Shown here: positions 46,723 to 56,420 of the stretch, piece after piece | Layout: each line of letters opens with the position of its first letter | Numbering within the stretch: position 1 is the stretch's first letter | From: Lunularia cruciata | Lineage: Eukaryota; Streptophyta; Marchantiopsida; Lunulariales; Lunulariaceae | Reading direction: 5' to 3' | NCBI GenBank assembly: GCA_948567375.1 | Contig: OX419755.1 | Span: 75,724,931 to 75,788,930 of the forward strand | DNA: 64,000 nt | Program-made: the position numbers and the translations under genes | Notes under the pieces: model-generated | Told to the model about the DNA's origin: nothing | Database searches by the model: none | What the model saw: only the letters and a program-made list of their open reading frames with translations

Positions 46723-48129
46723 TCATTTCTTCTTTTCCTTGACAAGGATGAGGTCCTGCACATCTTTCCTCAAGCTACCAAAGAACTCTTCGTTTGTGAA
46801 ACCCCTCACCTCTTGTTTCCAAAACTTGTTGGCGATCTCTTGAGGATCTAGTTCCATTTCTATGTCCTGGCTCAACAGCCAACCCGGTCCCTTCCTAGGA
46901 GATCTCTCTCTCGGCTTTTGGTTCGCTGTCCCATCTATGTCCATTTGGGACTCTTCTCCAATGCTCAAATTTTGATCCATGCTCTTTTGTGCATTGCTGA
47001 ATTGCACCTCTTTCCTTCTGACCTGCCTCCTCTCCGGTTCCACTCGTTGTTGCTTTTCCCTTGCCTGCCCTTCACTCTCTGTCCACTGATCAGATTTTTG
47101 TTTCTCTTCCACCATAGCATCCCAAGTAGCACCCACTTCTATAGTGATGACAATTATTGCCACCGGCACATCCCACCCCAACTTCCTCCGGACTTGCTCT
47201 GCAAGTCTCTTCTTCTCAACTTCTCCTAGGTCTGCACATTGTTTCACTTCACTCATTGCACTATACACACTAGGCTCAAAAGCAACGGCTGCCATACCTA
47301 GTTCACGTTTGCCCAAGTGTCTCTCCAGTAGCACCTTCATGCCTCCTTTGTTCTTGTTCAGCAGTATTGGCTCTCTAGTGTCAAAGAAGGCAACCTTCTT
47401 CATTCCGGGCTCTCCCACAAATTTCACCCGCTGCTTATGCAACGCTTCTGAGAGCTCCTGGCAATCTCTCTTGGCATGACTCTTACTATCACACCACATG
47501 CACCCATAGAGCTGCCTCTTCTCTCCGACTGGTCTTGTAGTGCTACTCCCACTTTGTAGCTGGTTGACCTTGGTGGTCAGAATTTTCAGCCCCTCCATTA
47601 GCCATGATATCTCGTCAATGGCTTCTTCTTTAGCCACCTCGCTCACTCGCTGTTCCACCTTCTCTCCTACAGACCCAACCTTGCTACTCCGAATAGACGC
47701 TTTGGCTATTGCTTCGTCATCTAGCTCTCTTTGCCTCTGCCTGCAACTCACCCAGACAACCGTCTCTTCAATCTTTCCCCACTCTATCGCTCCCAACCAA
47801 TCAGGTTGGAGTAGATCAAGTGAGTATACCAACTCATCCCGCAAATGACTATCTACAGCTCGCAAAAAATATTTAGACCTCTGCAGTTTTATGGCCTCAG
47901 CTTCACAGGCTGACAGATGTCCCAACCTCTTATTAAACTCCCTTAGGAGATCTTGAGGGCCCAAAATTTTACTCCTATTGTTCACCCAGTCCAAGAACAT
48001 GGCTTGGGTGACCCAATCCGCATCTTGTAGCAAGAATTCTTCCTTCATCATCTGAGAGAACTCCTCCCATGTCTCAGCCCCTCTCACCAAGCCCTCAACC
48101 ACCTTCCTGATTTCGAGCTCCACCAACAT
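46723..48129 (-). CDS. Gag of element C (468 codons, open)
   Basis: An uninterrupted frame. The N-terminal Gag core has TWEEFSQMMKEEFLLQD and QDLLREFNKRLGHLSACE. A zinc knuckle CMWCDSKSHAKRDC (C-x2-C-x4-H-x4-C, about 47500-47460) follows. The acidic/basic C-terminal half is rich in Glu, Lys and Arg. The start at 48129 lies inside the core, so the true N terminus is upstream, lost to a frame change near 48190. This is the best preserved reading frame of element C. Confidence 0.8.
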   Translation of the reverse strand: MLVELEIRKVVEGLVRGAETWEEFSQMMKEEFLLQDADWVTQAMFLDWVNNRSKILGPQDLLREFNKRLGHLSACEAEAIKLQRSKYFLRAVDSHLRDELVYSLDLLQPDWLGAIEWGKIEETVVWVSCRQRQRELDDEAIAKASIRSSKVGSVGEKVEQRVSEVAKEEAIDEISWLMEGLKILTTKVNQLQSGSSTTRPVGEKRQLYGCMWCDSKSHAKRDCQELSEALHKQRVKFVGEPGMKKVAFFDTREPILLNKNKGGMKVLLERHLGKRELGMAAVAFEPSVYSAMSEVKQCADLGEVEKKRLAEQVRRKLGWDVPVAIIVITIEVGATWDAMVEEKQKSDQWTESEGQAREKQQRVEPERRQVRRKEVQFSNAQKSMDQNLSIGEESQMDIDGTANQKPRERSPRKGPGWLLSQDIEMELDPQEIANKFWKQEVRGFTNEEFFGSLRKDVQDLILVKEKKK

Positions 48130-48505
48130 AGGAAACCTAGCAATGGCAATGTTCTCATCCAGATCATGAAGTTTTACCTCTCTCTAGTAGACCTTCAAGT
48201 ACTTGGTCACGTCCTTACCGTCAAAAACTCCCCTTTCTAGTCTACAACAGCACGCAGACACTTCGTGACTTGTGAAGATTGCGCTTTCACCCTGTCTCTT
48301 TCCTTGTCCTGATCCTTCATGGCTCTCATGGTTGCCATGACAATCAATAAGATCTCATGTTCCCTTGTCATAGCTGCAGATGAAGCCTCTGGACCCATCT
48401 CTGCCTCAACACAACTAACTACTATCCACTTAGATCAGTCCAATTTGTCCTTGTTCCCTTCCCCAACTCCAATTGGTCCTAAAGTCTAAGCACAAGCCTC
48501 GAGAT

Positions 48506-48523
48506 TCCCCAGCATGGTCGCCA
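48506..48523 (-). other. Primer-binding site of element C
   Basis: On the minus strand TGGCGACCATGCTGGGGA lies four bases after the 5' LTR end. It resembles the TGGCGACTC.GCTGGGGA site (tRNA-Arg type) of plant Gypsy elements of the Tat/Ogre group. Confidence 0.7.
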
Positions 48524-48527
48524 CTTA

Positions 48528-50190
48528 TGTCGGGGAATTTGTTTGACCTCAAGAGTGCACCGGGCACCTGGCTGCTTGTGCTCAGTTTGTCTTTATTGTA
48601 GTTGATTTAGAGTTTCTCGTAGACTGACATTCTCTTTCTATTCCTATGTTGGAAATCTCAACTCTGTAAGAATTTGGGGTTTTCTTTGTTTCATGAGGTT
48701 GGGTTTCTCAAGGGTTTTTGTTTGTTCTTGGCCTTCACAGAACTAGCTAGCTCACACGGTTTCAGCTATGGTTTTGGACCCGACAGTTCCTAGAAATGGC
48801 TGGGAATTTTACAAACAACAAATAGTATTCTATTTGGGCTCAACCCGACCCCAGACTACTAAATCAAACCATTCATATAGACGGACTGAGAGCTCCTAAA
48901 ATGGAGCTTCCTTGATGCTAGTCACAGCTTGAACACACCATTGTCTTAGGATTTGTCATTCATAAAATTTCAGCTGCAAGGTTCACAAGTTTGGACAAGC
49001 CACCCAACTCCAGTTCATACAATGTTTGCACTAACTTATGACAGAAAATCATTTCAGCTAGCTCTTTTCACACACACACTGTCCGACAACAGTAAAGACA
49101 ACTCACCCTCCGAACCCCTTCCTTCACCTTCCACCAACACTACCATCAATGCCTCCTTGCAAGGTTTCTGTTCTCAGCCAAAGATCCTTCCATGAAATGT
49201 CCTTAGGTCTCCTGTTCACTCAATCAATTCTTGACCTATTAACTGCTCCAGTCACTTTCGAACTTCAGCCACAATTTTTGTGAAAAACCCTATCTCCACA
49301 CACTCAGCTCCTCAATTTTCCACTTCTCAAAACACCCTTGATACATTCCCTAGTCTCATGTTCCTTTGAACCAGTCCTCTTCTTCATTCAGACTCCATTC
49401 ACAAAATACTTCCACTCTTTGCTTTCTTTTGTTGTTGCAAAGCACCTCACCTTTTGGAAACTTCTATCAGCAGTTCAGTGCACAACTATCTTTGAATCTC
49501 TGTTTTCAAAGTCCTATGCTAGCATATGCTCAGTCATTCATGTCACATGTCCTGTCACTCCTTTGTCCTCCCTAGACATCTCCCGAAAAGCCCTTTCCCT
49601 TTAGTTCCTACAGAGGCCAGCTTCTCAACTCAAAATGTCTTCTTTCTTGTCACTCCTCTGTCCTCCCTAGACATCTCCTGAAAAACCCTTTCCTTTCAGT
49701 TCTTGCATAGGCCAGCTTCTCAACTCAAAATTTCTTCTTTCCTGTCACTACTCTGTCCTCCCTAGACATCTCCCAAAAAAACCCTTTCCCTTCAGTTCCT
49801 ACACAGGCCAGCTTCTCAACTTGAAATTTCTTCTTTCTTATCAGTCCTCTGTCCTCACTAGACATCTCCCTTTCTTTCTCTTCTCCTTTCTTTCCTTATC
49901 ACCCCAAAACCCATTCAATATTTCTACTAACTTAAATACTCATGAGACCCCATAACATAAACAAAATCCAACGCTTAAGTGACATGCAAATAAACTCTGA
50001 GCTTATGTATCATTAAAGAAAATCCACCACTCAATTTCCTCCCTTCCTTAACACAAAAGAAAATCCTTGAGCTTACATGAACACAAAACAACTACCGGTT
50101 TTACCATAACATAAACCCTTGAGTTCACTAACATGAAAAACTCACACAGAATGGCACTAATACTACGTGTAGACTATTTTCCCAACAACA
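48528..50190 (-). repeat. 5' LTR of element C (1663 bp)
   Basis: On the plus strand from TGTCGGGGAATTTG to CCCAACAACA. It is collinear with the 3' LTR at 31135-42592 and about 90% or more identical in the shared ends. It holds only about four minisatellite units (49553-49870). Confidence 0.88.
49553..49870. repeat. Minisatellite of element C 5' LTR (4 units)
   Basis: AGACATCTC near 49577, 49672, 49767 and 49861, the same unit as the array at 32320-42255. Confidence 0.9.
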
Positions 50191-50194
50191 ACGG

Positions 50195-50430
50195 GTAGAA
50201 GAACAAAGAGATGGAGTCCCATGAGGGAGAGGAACTCAAGGAGAACAATGCCGTTGTTACAATTGTGGCCATATTGTGCACATATCTACCAATTGTTGTG
50301 CTCATCTCCCTAGAGGCCCTTGGCCTTCATACAAACAATCTTTGAACAACATGGAGATGCGCACTGAAGAGGAGGAGATGGAAATCACTTCAGAAAACAA
50401 AGATTGCCAATAAATGTAGCTTGCGACCTT
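50195..50430 (+). pseudogene. Gag of element E, C-terminal part with zinc knuckle
   Basis: Continuation after element C. The knuckle CYNCGHIVHISTNC (about 50254-50295) has the full C-x2-C-x4-H-x4-C set. It is followed by an acidic EEEEMEITSENKD-type end. Confidence 0.85.
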
Positions 50431-50439
50431 ACTAGCTCA

Positions 50440-50985
50440 ATAAGGAAGCAAAAAAGCAAGGAAGGAAGAAGATGAGCATGCAAAGGTCCCAAAAGGCAAC
50501 CTCAAAATTGATTATCGTGAATGGAGTCCTAGAAGGCAATCAAGTGAAAGTATTAATAGATCTAGGAGCAATAGAGAATTTCTTGTCTTGCTCTATTGCA
50601 ATAAGATTGGGAATGGATCTAAAGAAAGATGAGAGTGAAGAAATAGAGTTATCTAATGAGCAAACATAGAGGATTGAATCATTACCTAGATGGGTAACAC
50701 TCTCTGTAGGAGAACATCAAGAAGCAATTGAGTGGCGAGTGATAGAATTAGCTCATTATGATACAATCTTAGGCATACCATGGATGGAGCATTATACCCC
50801 TATGGTAGATTAAAGGACTCAAGTAGTGAGAACCCACCAATGGTCGATCATTGGGGTTAAAGAAAAATCACACAGGCAAGAATTGTCTCTATATGTCATA
50901 GAGATTGCAGTTATCTATAAGACAAATAGATTTTATAGACCAATAGATGTTTCATGGGAATAAGAGAAGTCCAAAGTACACAACT
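50440..50985 (+). pseudogene. Aspartic protease of element E
   Basis: KLIIVNGVLEGNQVKVLIDL then GAIENFLS (about 50497-50580): the active-site triad reads D-L-G where D-S/T-G is expected. TILGIPWMEHY (about 50764-50797) is the conserved second half. The frame is open for 65 codons around the active site and stops follow. Confidence 0.8.
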
Positions 50986-50989
50986 CAAT

Positions 50990-51960
50990 GGAAAAATTCT
51001 TGAGAAATTGAAGGATGTGGTAAATGAGTTTCAAGATGTCTTCCTAGATGATCTACCCTGAGGATTACCACCTAAAAGGAGAGTAGATCATAAAATTTAG
51101 ACACTCTTGGAAAAGACACCTCCTTGTAATCCCCCATATCGTGTATCACCTCATGAGTTGGAAGAGTGTAAGACTCAAATTGAGGATATGTTGCAGAAAG
51201 GGTTCATGCAACCCAACGTATCACCATTGGGACTCTTGTCTTGTTTGTGAAGAAGAAGGATGGTACAATACACATGTGCATTGACTATGGGGGTCTCAAT
51301 CAATAAACAATGAAGAAAAAATACCCATTACCTTGCATGGATGACTTGTTTGATCAACTCAATGGAACAAGACACTTCACCAAATTGGACTTGTGGAGCG
51401 GTTAGAATCAAATCCAAATTGCAGAGGAGGATGTGTACAAAACTGCCTTTCAAACCAAGTATGACCACTTAAAGTATCTTGTGATGCCTTTGGCATCACC
51501 AATGCACCTGCAACTTTCATGAGTCTAATGAATGACATATTTTGTCTATATTTGGATAAGTCTATTATCATCTTCTTGGATAACATCTTAGTATACAATA
51601 GCACAATGATGGAACAAAAACAACATTTACAAGAAGCCTTCCAGATTCTAAGACAAAATTGATTGTATGGCAAAATCTCAAAGTGCAAGTTTTGCAAGTC
51701 TGAAGTAGACTACTTGGCATAAGTAAGTGTGGAGTGTATTCAAGTATTGATAGATAAAATAGAGGTCATTCAAAAATGGAGTGCCCTAAAATATTAGACT
51801 CAACTCAAGAGCCTCTCGGGGTTGATGGGATTCTATCATCGATTTGTCAAGGACTTCTCTGAGGTTGCACAACCTTTAATGGCACTACTTGGCAAGAGGA
51901 AGAAGTGGATGTGAGGAACCGCACAAGAGTTGGCCTTTCAAAAATTGAAATAGTCGCCTT
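50990..51960 (+). pseudogene. Reverse transcriptase of element E
   Basis: Read through several frames: PPCNPPYRVSPHELEE (about 51120), [15 protein letters not shown] (about 51378-51404), FLDN at the catalytic site in IIIFLDNILVYNS (about 51566-51604), KCKFCKSEVDYL (about 51680-51715) and LMGFYHRFVKDFS (about 51820-51860). The second catalytic Asp is Asn. Frameshifts and stops are frequent. Confidence 0.8.
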
Positions 51961-52400
51961 GCTACATGCACCAATCTTGAAGTGATATGACCCAAAACAT
52001 CCAATCAAGTCGGCTATAGATGCATCAAGTGTAGCAATAAGAGTAGTCCTACAACAAGAGTGGCATGACGGATTGCATCCAATTGCATATTTCTCTCAAA
52101 ATTTGTTATCAGCAGAGCACAACTATCACACCACAGAACAAAAAGAGTTGGCCGTTGTCCTTGCAACCAAGCATTGGAAGCACTATTTGGGCGAGAAGGT
52201 ATTTGTAGTAAACATAGACCACAAACCTCTGGTCTAACTCAAGACATAGAAAGATCTATCTTGGTGCCAAATTTGGTGGGTAGAGTGGTGACAATGCTTC
52301 AACATGACAATCACCTACGTGGAAGGTAAGGAGCAACTTGCATATGCATTCCCTGCATGCCAATGGTAAATAGTTTGGTGGTAGAGGTTAAGATTAACCC
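51961..52400 (+). pseudogene. RNase H of element E
   Basis: Blocks PIKSAIDASSVAI, AYFSQNLLSAEHNYHTTEQK and KELAVVLATKHWKHYL (about 52000-52200), then a DHKPL-type block near 52220, in degenerate frames. This is standard Gypsy RNase H order after RT. Confidence 0.7.
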
Positions 52401-52549
52401 TAAATTCTGGCAAGAGATTCTGGCTACTACAAAAACTAATCCATAGATTGTAGGAGTGTAATCATCCAAAGGTGTCACTAACACCCAAGGACTCATCTTT
52501 TTTGATGGCGGATTATAGATCCTAAATGTCCCAAAATTACTCACCACCA

Positions 52550-53520
52550 CTCTAGCAGAATGTCATGATTTGGCCATTGCAGGTCATGTCAAAGTGGACA
52601 AGATCTTGGATGCAATCCAGCGCCATTACTATTGGCTCAAGATGAGCAACAACGTGATAGACTATGTGCACAACTATCTACTCTGTCAACAGAACAAAGC
52701 TTCTAATCAAGCTCTTGTAGGGCTCCTTCAACCTCTCCTCACTCCTACACAATGTTGGGAATAAGTGAGTATGGATCTCGTCTGTGAATTACCCAAGACC
52801 ACCTCAGGGTTTGACTCCATCATGGTCTTTGTGGACCGGCTCAGCAAAATGATTCATGTATGCCCTACCACCAAGGATGTGACCGTTCCACAACTAGCTC
52901 AATTATATTTAGGTGCAATCTTCTCTCACCATGGCTTGTCTTGATTCATCACCGATAGAGGCACTCAATTCACCAATTTTTTTTGGCAATCACTCTTTGG
53001 TTTCTTCAAAACCAAGTTGGCCATGTCCATAGCTAACCACCCACAAATAGATGGACAAATAAATAGACAAATAGAGCGGGCTAATTGCACTATTGAAGAC
53101 ATGTTGCGTAACTTTACCTTAGAGGAGTAAGAGAGGTGGGACACCTTACTCCTAGTGGTGGAATTCACCTACAAAAATTCAGTGAATGCATCCACCCATG
53201 TCACTCCATTCTTCCTCATGTATGGTGAATATCCCTTCACACCTTCTAGCTTGATGAAGATCTGTCCGATGGCTACCAAGGTCAATGCAGTCAGCACATT
53301 TATTTCTAGAATCCAACAAGGTGTAGAGAGCGCCAAACACATATTATAGATTGCACAAATCGATAGAAGCAATATGCCGATACACATCATAGGCACATGG
53401 AGTTCAATGTTGGGGATCAAGTGTGGCTGCCTACAACCAACCTCACATTAGTTGGCCCTTGTAAGCTCAAACCTCATTTTATTGGGCCTTTTTCTATTCT
53501 TTGTTGAGTTGGCGCTATGG
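52550..53520 (+). pseudogene. Integrase of element E
   Basis: CHDLAIAGHVKVDKILDAI (about 52563-52620) and CQQNK give the zinc module. The core shows VSMDLVCELP (first Asp, about 52767), FITDRGTQFTN (second Asp, about 52948-52980) and QIERANCTIEDMLR (Glu, about 53068-53108), then VEFTYKNSVNASTHVTPF. A GPY/F-like FIGPF-type block lies near 53480. A few stops interrupt an otherwise continuous core. Confidence 0.85.
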
Positions 53521-53629
53521 CCTATCACCTGAAGCTATCACCACACATCCAATGTTCCATGTTTCCCTACTACACAAATAGGCCATTGTTATTCCACACA
53601 AGATATTTGACCTTGTCAAACACTCATTG

Positions 53630-53830
53630 ATTGCATGGAGGAATATGAAGTGGAATGTATCTTCCAAAAATGCATGCGTAGTACTTACCATCCACGGGTG
53701 GACTATCTAGTATAGTGGGAAGGTACCCCCTCTATGAGGCAGTCTAGGAGCCTGCTGCCAATTTGACACATGCACCAATGTTGGTGCAAGCGTTTGAGCA
53801 ACAACTGCACAACAAGGACGTTGCGTCTTA
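53630..53830 (+). pseudogene. Chromodomain at the C terminus of element E integrase
   Basis: EEYEVECIFQKCMRSTYHPR, then VDYLV-stop-WEG (about 53640-53724), followed by AVXEPAANLTHAPMLVQAFE-like residues in a shifted frame (about 53740-53800). This is the fold pattern VE.I....R......YLVKW.G....TWEP..NL of integrase-linked chromodomains that bind methylated histone tails. It classes E as a chromovirus. Confidence 0.75.
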
Positions 53831-53844
53831 AAAGGAGGGAGGTT
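53831..53844 (+). other. Polypurine tract of element E
   Basis: AAAGGAGGGAGGTT directly before TGTAATACC of the 3' LTR. Confidence 0.85.
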
Positions 53845-54586
53845 TGTAATACCAAGAGTTAACCATATGATCTAGATGTGAAATTTGGTTTGGTAACATC
53901 TGGAATGATGTTTATACATGATGGAAATAATAGATCAGATAGAAGTATCAACAAAAGAATACTTCTACTAATACGACATAAACCAAAATAGATTTGAAAA
54001 CCTTAGAACCAATAGCTAGATATATGATTTAAAGGTGAGAATTGGTTTGGTAACATCTGGAAGGATGTTACACATGATGGAATAAATATATCAGAAAGAA
54101 GTATCACCAAAAGGGGACTTCTACTAATAGAGTAGGAATAGAAATATGCCTAAAATCTTTGAAAGCAATTTTAGAGGCCTAAATGGATGAATTAGGCCTC
54201 AAAAATGTGATGATCCCCCTCCCCTTCAATGGAAGAAAGGCTGGCCTTCCCTCCCTCTTGGTTTGTCTCATCGAGAGCTTTCCAACTGTATCTCACCCAT
54301 GTGATTCTAAGATTCCTACATGAAGATTCTCTAAAAGATTCCCTCCAGTCAAAGCTTGTTGGACCAACCAGATGGGACCAAGATGGACATGTCATCTATC
54401 CAAGTAAGTAATCCAAGGGTGGAGCTTGCTGACATGTCACTTATCTATGTGCTTAATCCTATGGTGGAGCTTCCTTGGAGGACATCCTCTTTGTCTATAT
54501 AATAAAGAAAATGTGCTCCTTTGGGGCATCAGAGTTTGAGTGTGAACCTTGTGTTTGTGTTTCCCTGCTATCCTTGCAACACTACA
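53845..54586 (+). repeat. 3' LTR of element E (742 bp)
   Basis: TGTAATACCAAGAG to GCAACACTACA, collinear with 28940-29686 with scattered substitutions. Confidence 0.88.
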
Positions 54587-55307
54587 ATGGTCCATCCTTG
54601 TTTTAACTCCATATTAGTTAGATCCTCACATGTCTTTTTCTCCTTCCAATTCTAAGCTTCCTTGTAGGACTTCAAAAAACAAGCCCAATTCTTTTTCAAA
54701 TTCTTCCCAATCATGGACACAAGTAATCCATTCTAATCTCACAAGCAAGGTGGCCATGTTATTGAAGTTGCATTCTTCTAAATAGTTTTCTTACTACTAC
54801 CACCATGGATTTGTTTAAAATGCTCAAGATCCTTTAAATAATTAAGAATTTGATTGTAATAGTCTGAGCCCATTCTAAAGTGATTTTCATCACCCTTTTT
54901 CTTGCTCATAATGCCAATACAAGGAGCATTGCTTTTAGCTTTTGATTTACTCACAAGAGTACTAGTACTAGCATGGGCACAACAAAACATCTTGAGCATC
55001 TTGACTCCCTTCTATCACCTTTGCAACACTTGGCATGTTTGGAAAAACATCCTTTCAAAGTCTTAATGAAGATTAACAAGAATTAACTCTTCAAACCTCC
55101 AATAATACCAAGTTAAAACCCAAAATTCAATTGATGAGATGGACCGTTAGTGTAGGATTTCAATCATAAACTTTCTTTACAGACCATTCAGTTTAGTACA
55201 CATTTTCCTTTACGGAGTCCCGCTTGGACCATAGCCTCAAGTAAATCTTGACATTGAAACCCTATAGTTCAAAATATGATTGTTTTATTTGTTTATTTCT
55301 TTGTTGG

Positions 55308-55580
55308 CTAGGGTTGTAATTATACCTCCTATTTTAGCCCTTGTTCTTTGATGCTCTTGCTTGTTGTTCCTTTTGCACTTCTTGTTTAGCTAGGGGTTGT
55401 AATTATAGCTTGGATTTTAGCACTTGTTTTTTGGTGCTCTTGCTTGCAGTTCCTTTTGCACTTCTTGATACCTTTCTTTTTTGTTTAGTTGGGAGATGTA
55501 ATTATACTTTGGATTTTAGCCCTTGTTCTTGTGTGCTCTTGCTCCCTTTTCCTTTTGCACTTCTTGATGCACTTGCATTA
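55308..55580. repeat. Tandem repeat, three units of 82-99 bp
   Basis: TGTAATTATA, GGATTTTAGC, CTTGTTCTT and CCTTTTGCACTTCTTGAT recur in order, starting near 55315, 55396 and 55497. The units differ by substitutions and a short insertion. Confidence 0.8.
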
Positions 55581-56179
55581 CTTTTTTGTATTTCCTTTGA
55601 GCTTTGATATTTGGCCTTTTATTCACCACTTTGCATTTCCTTCTCCAACCATACTTAGAGAATCATACTAAAGGACATGAAAAACACAAAAGTGGTGGTG
55701 GGGGATGTGGTAATGTGCAAGCCTCCTTAATTGTGGGGTTTGAATCACAACAAACCTTGCAAATAAACTTTGCTCAAATTCCACGAGTACCATCAAGGTC
55801 GGCTGCATAATAAACTCTGTTGCATAAACTGTATGTATTTAGGTTTGCAGTGTGAATTGCACTTCTTTGGTTCTCTTGCATTCCTCCAGCTCACATTAAA
55901 TATTGTTCTTCATATATGTTGTACTTGTTTTGTACCCTTATACCCACTATGCCCAAGGGGTCTATTGTGAAAACTACATTTCTCAGATTCGTTTGCAAGC
56001 ATAGGTCATCAATGGACTTGATGACCTATGACTGTACTCCATACTGCACTATGAGCTTGCATGCGTTGATATAGACCATCTGTGAAAGTTCTTCAAATTC
56101 ATCATGATAGTCTACAATCGCCTTTTAAAGATGCAGGCATCTAGCTTATCAGCCCACAAATCTCCAAGTTATTCAAGAA

Positions 56180-56420
56180 GAGCCAAGTTATTCAAAGAAG
56201 TAATGGTGAATAATGCAAATGTTTCAGAAGGATTCAAAGGGTACTATCCAAAAAGAACAATAATTCTAAGAAGTAATTGTCAATAATGTATATGTTTCAA
56301 AAGACTTCAATGTAGATGCTTCAAAAAGCTTCAAAGAGTACTATTAAAAAAGAACTATGGTTCTAACAATCAATGATGAATAATATAGGTGCTTCAAAAA
56401 GCTTCAAAAAGTGTTAAGCA
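56180..56420. repeat. Imperfect tandem repeat built on GAATAATGCAAATGTTTCAG
   Basis: GTAAT/CAATG.TGAATAAT, ATGTTTCA, GCTTCAAAAAG and AAAAAGAAC.AT.GTTCTAA recur about two and a half times with a period of 80-100 bp. Confidence 0.65.

Larger units (their letters stand above)
31135..50190 (-). mobile_element. Element C: Ty3/Gypsy retrotransposon, sense minus, interrupted by element D
   Basis: 5' LTR 48528-50190 and 3' LTR 31135-42592 (the latter expanded by minisatellite and by element D). The internal region 42593-48527 is on the minus strand: primer-binding site, gag, protease, RT, RNase H, integrase and polypurine tract. The LTR sense start is TGTTGTTGGGAAAATAG and its end AATTCCCCGACA. It is inserted into gag of element E with a 4-bp ACGG duplication. 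Several stops and frameshifts make it non-functional, but all domains are recognisable. Confidence 0.88.
28940..54586 (+). mobile_element. Element E: chromovirus (Ty3/Gypsy with chromodomain), interrupted by element C
   Basis: LTRs at 28940-29686 and 53845-54586 (TGTAATACC...CTACA), a tRNA-iMet-like primer-binding site, a polypurine tract, and plus-strand gag, protease, RT, RNase H, integrase and chromodomain in that order. Element C sits inside gag (31135-50190). Without it E is about 6.6 kb, normal for a plant chromovirus. Flanking bases CTAGT and ATGGT are not a clean duplication, so the ends may have mutated or recombined. Many stops show a long-dead copy. Confidence 0.85.

Noticed and set aside
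28940-54586. Clean 5-bp target duplication for element E
   Set aside because: Flanks CTAGT and ATGGT share only three of five bases; not claimed.
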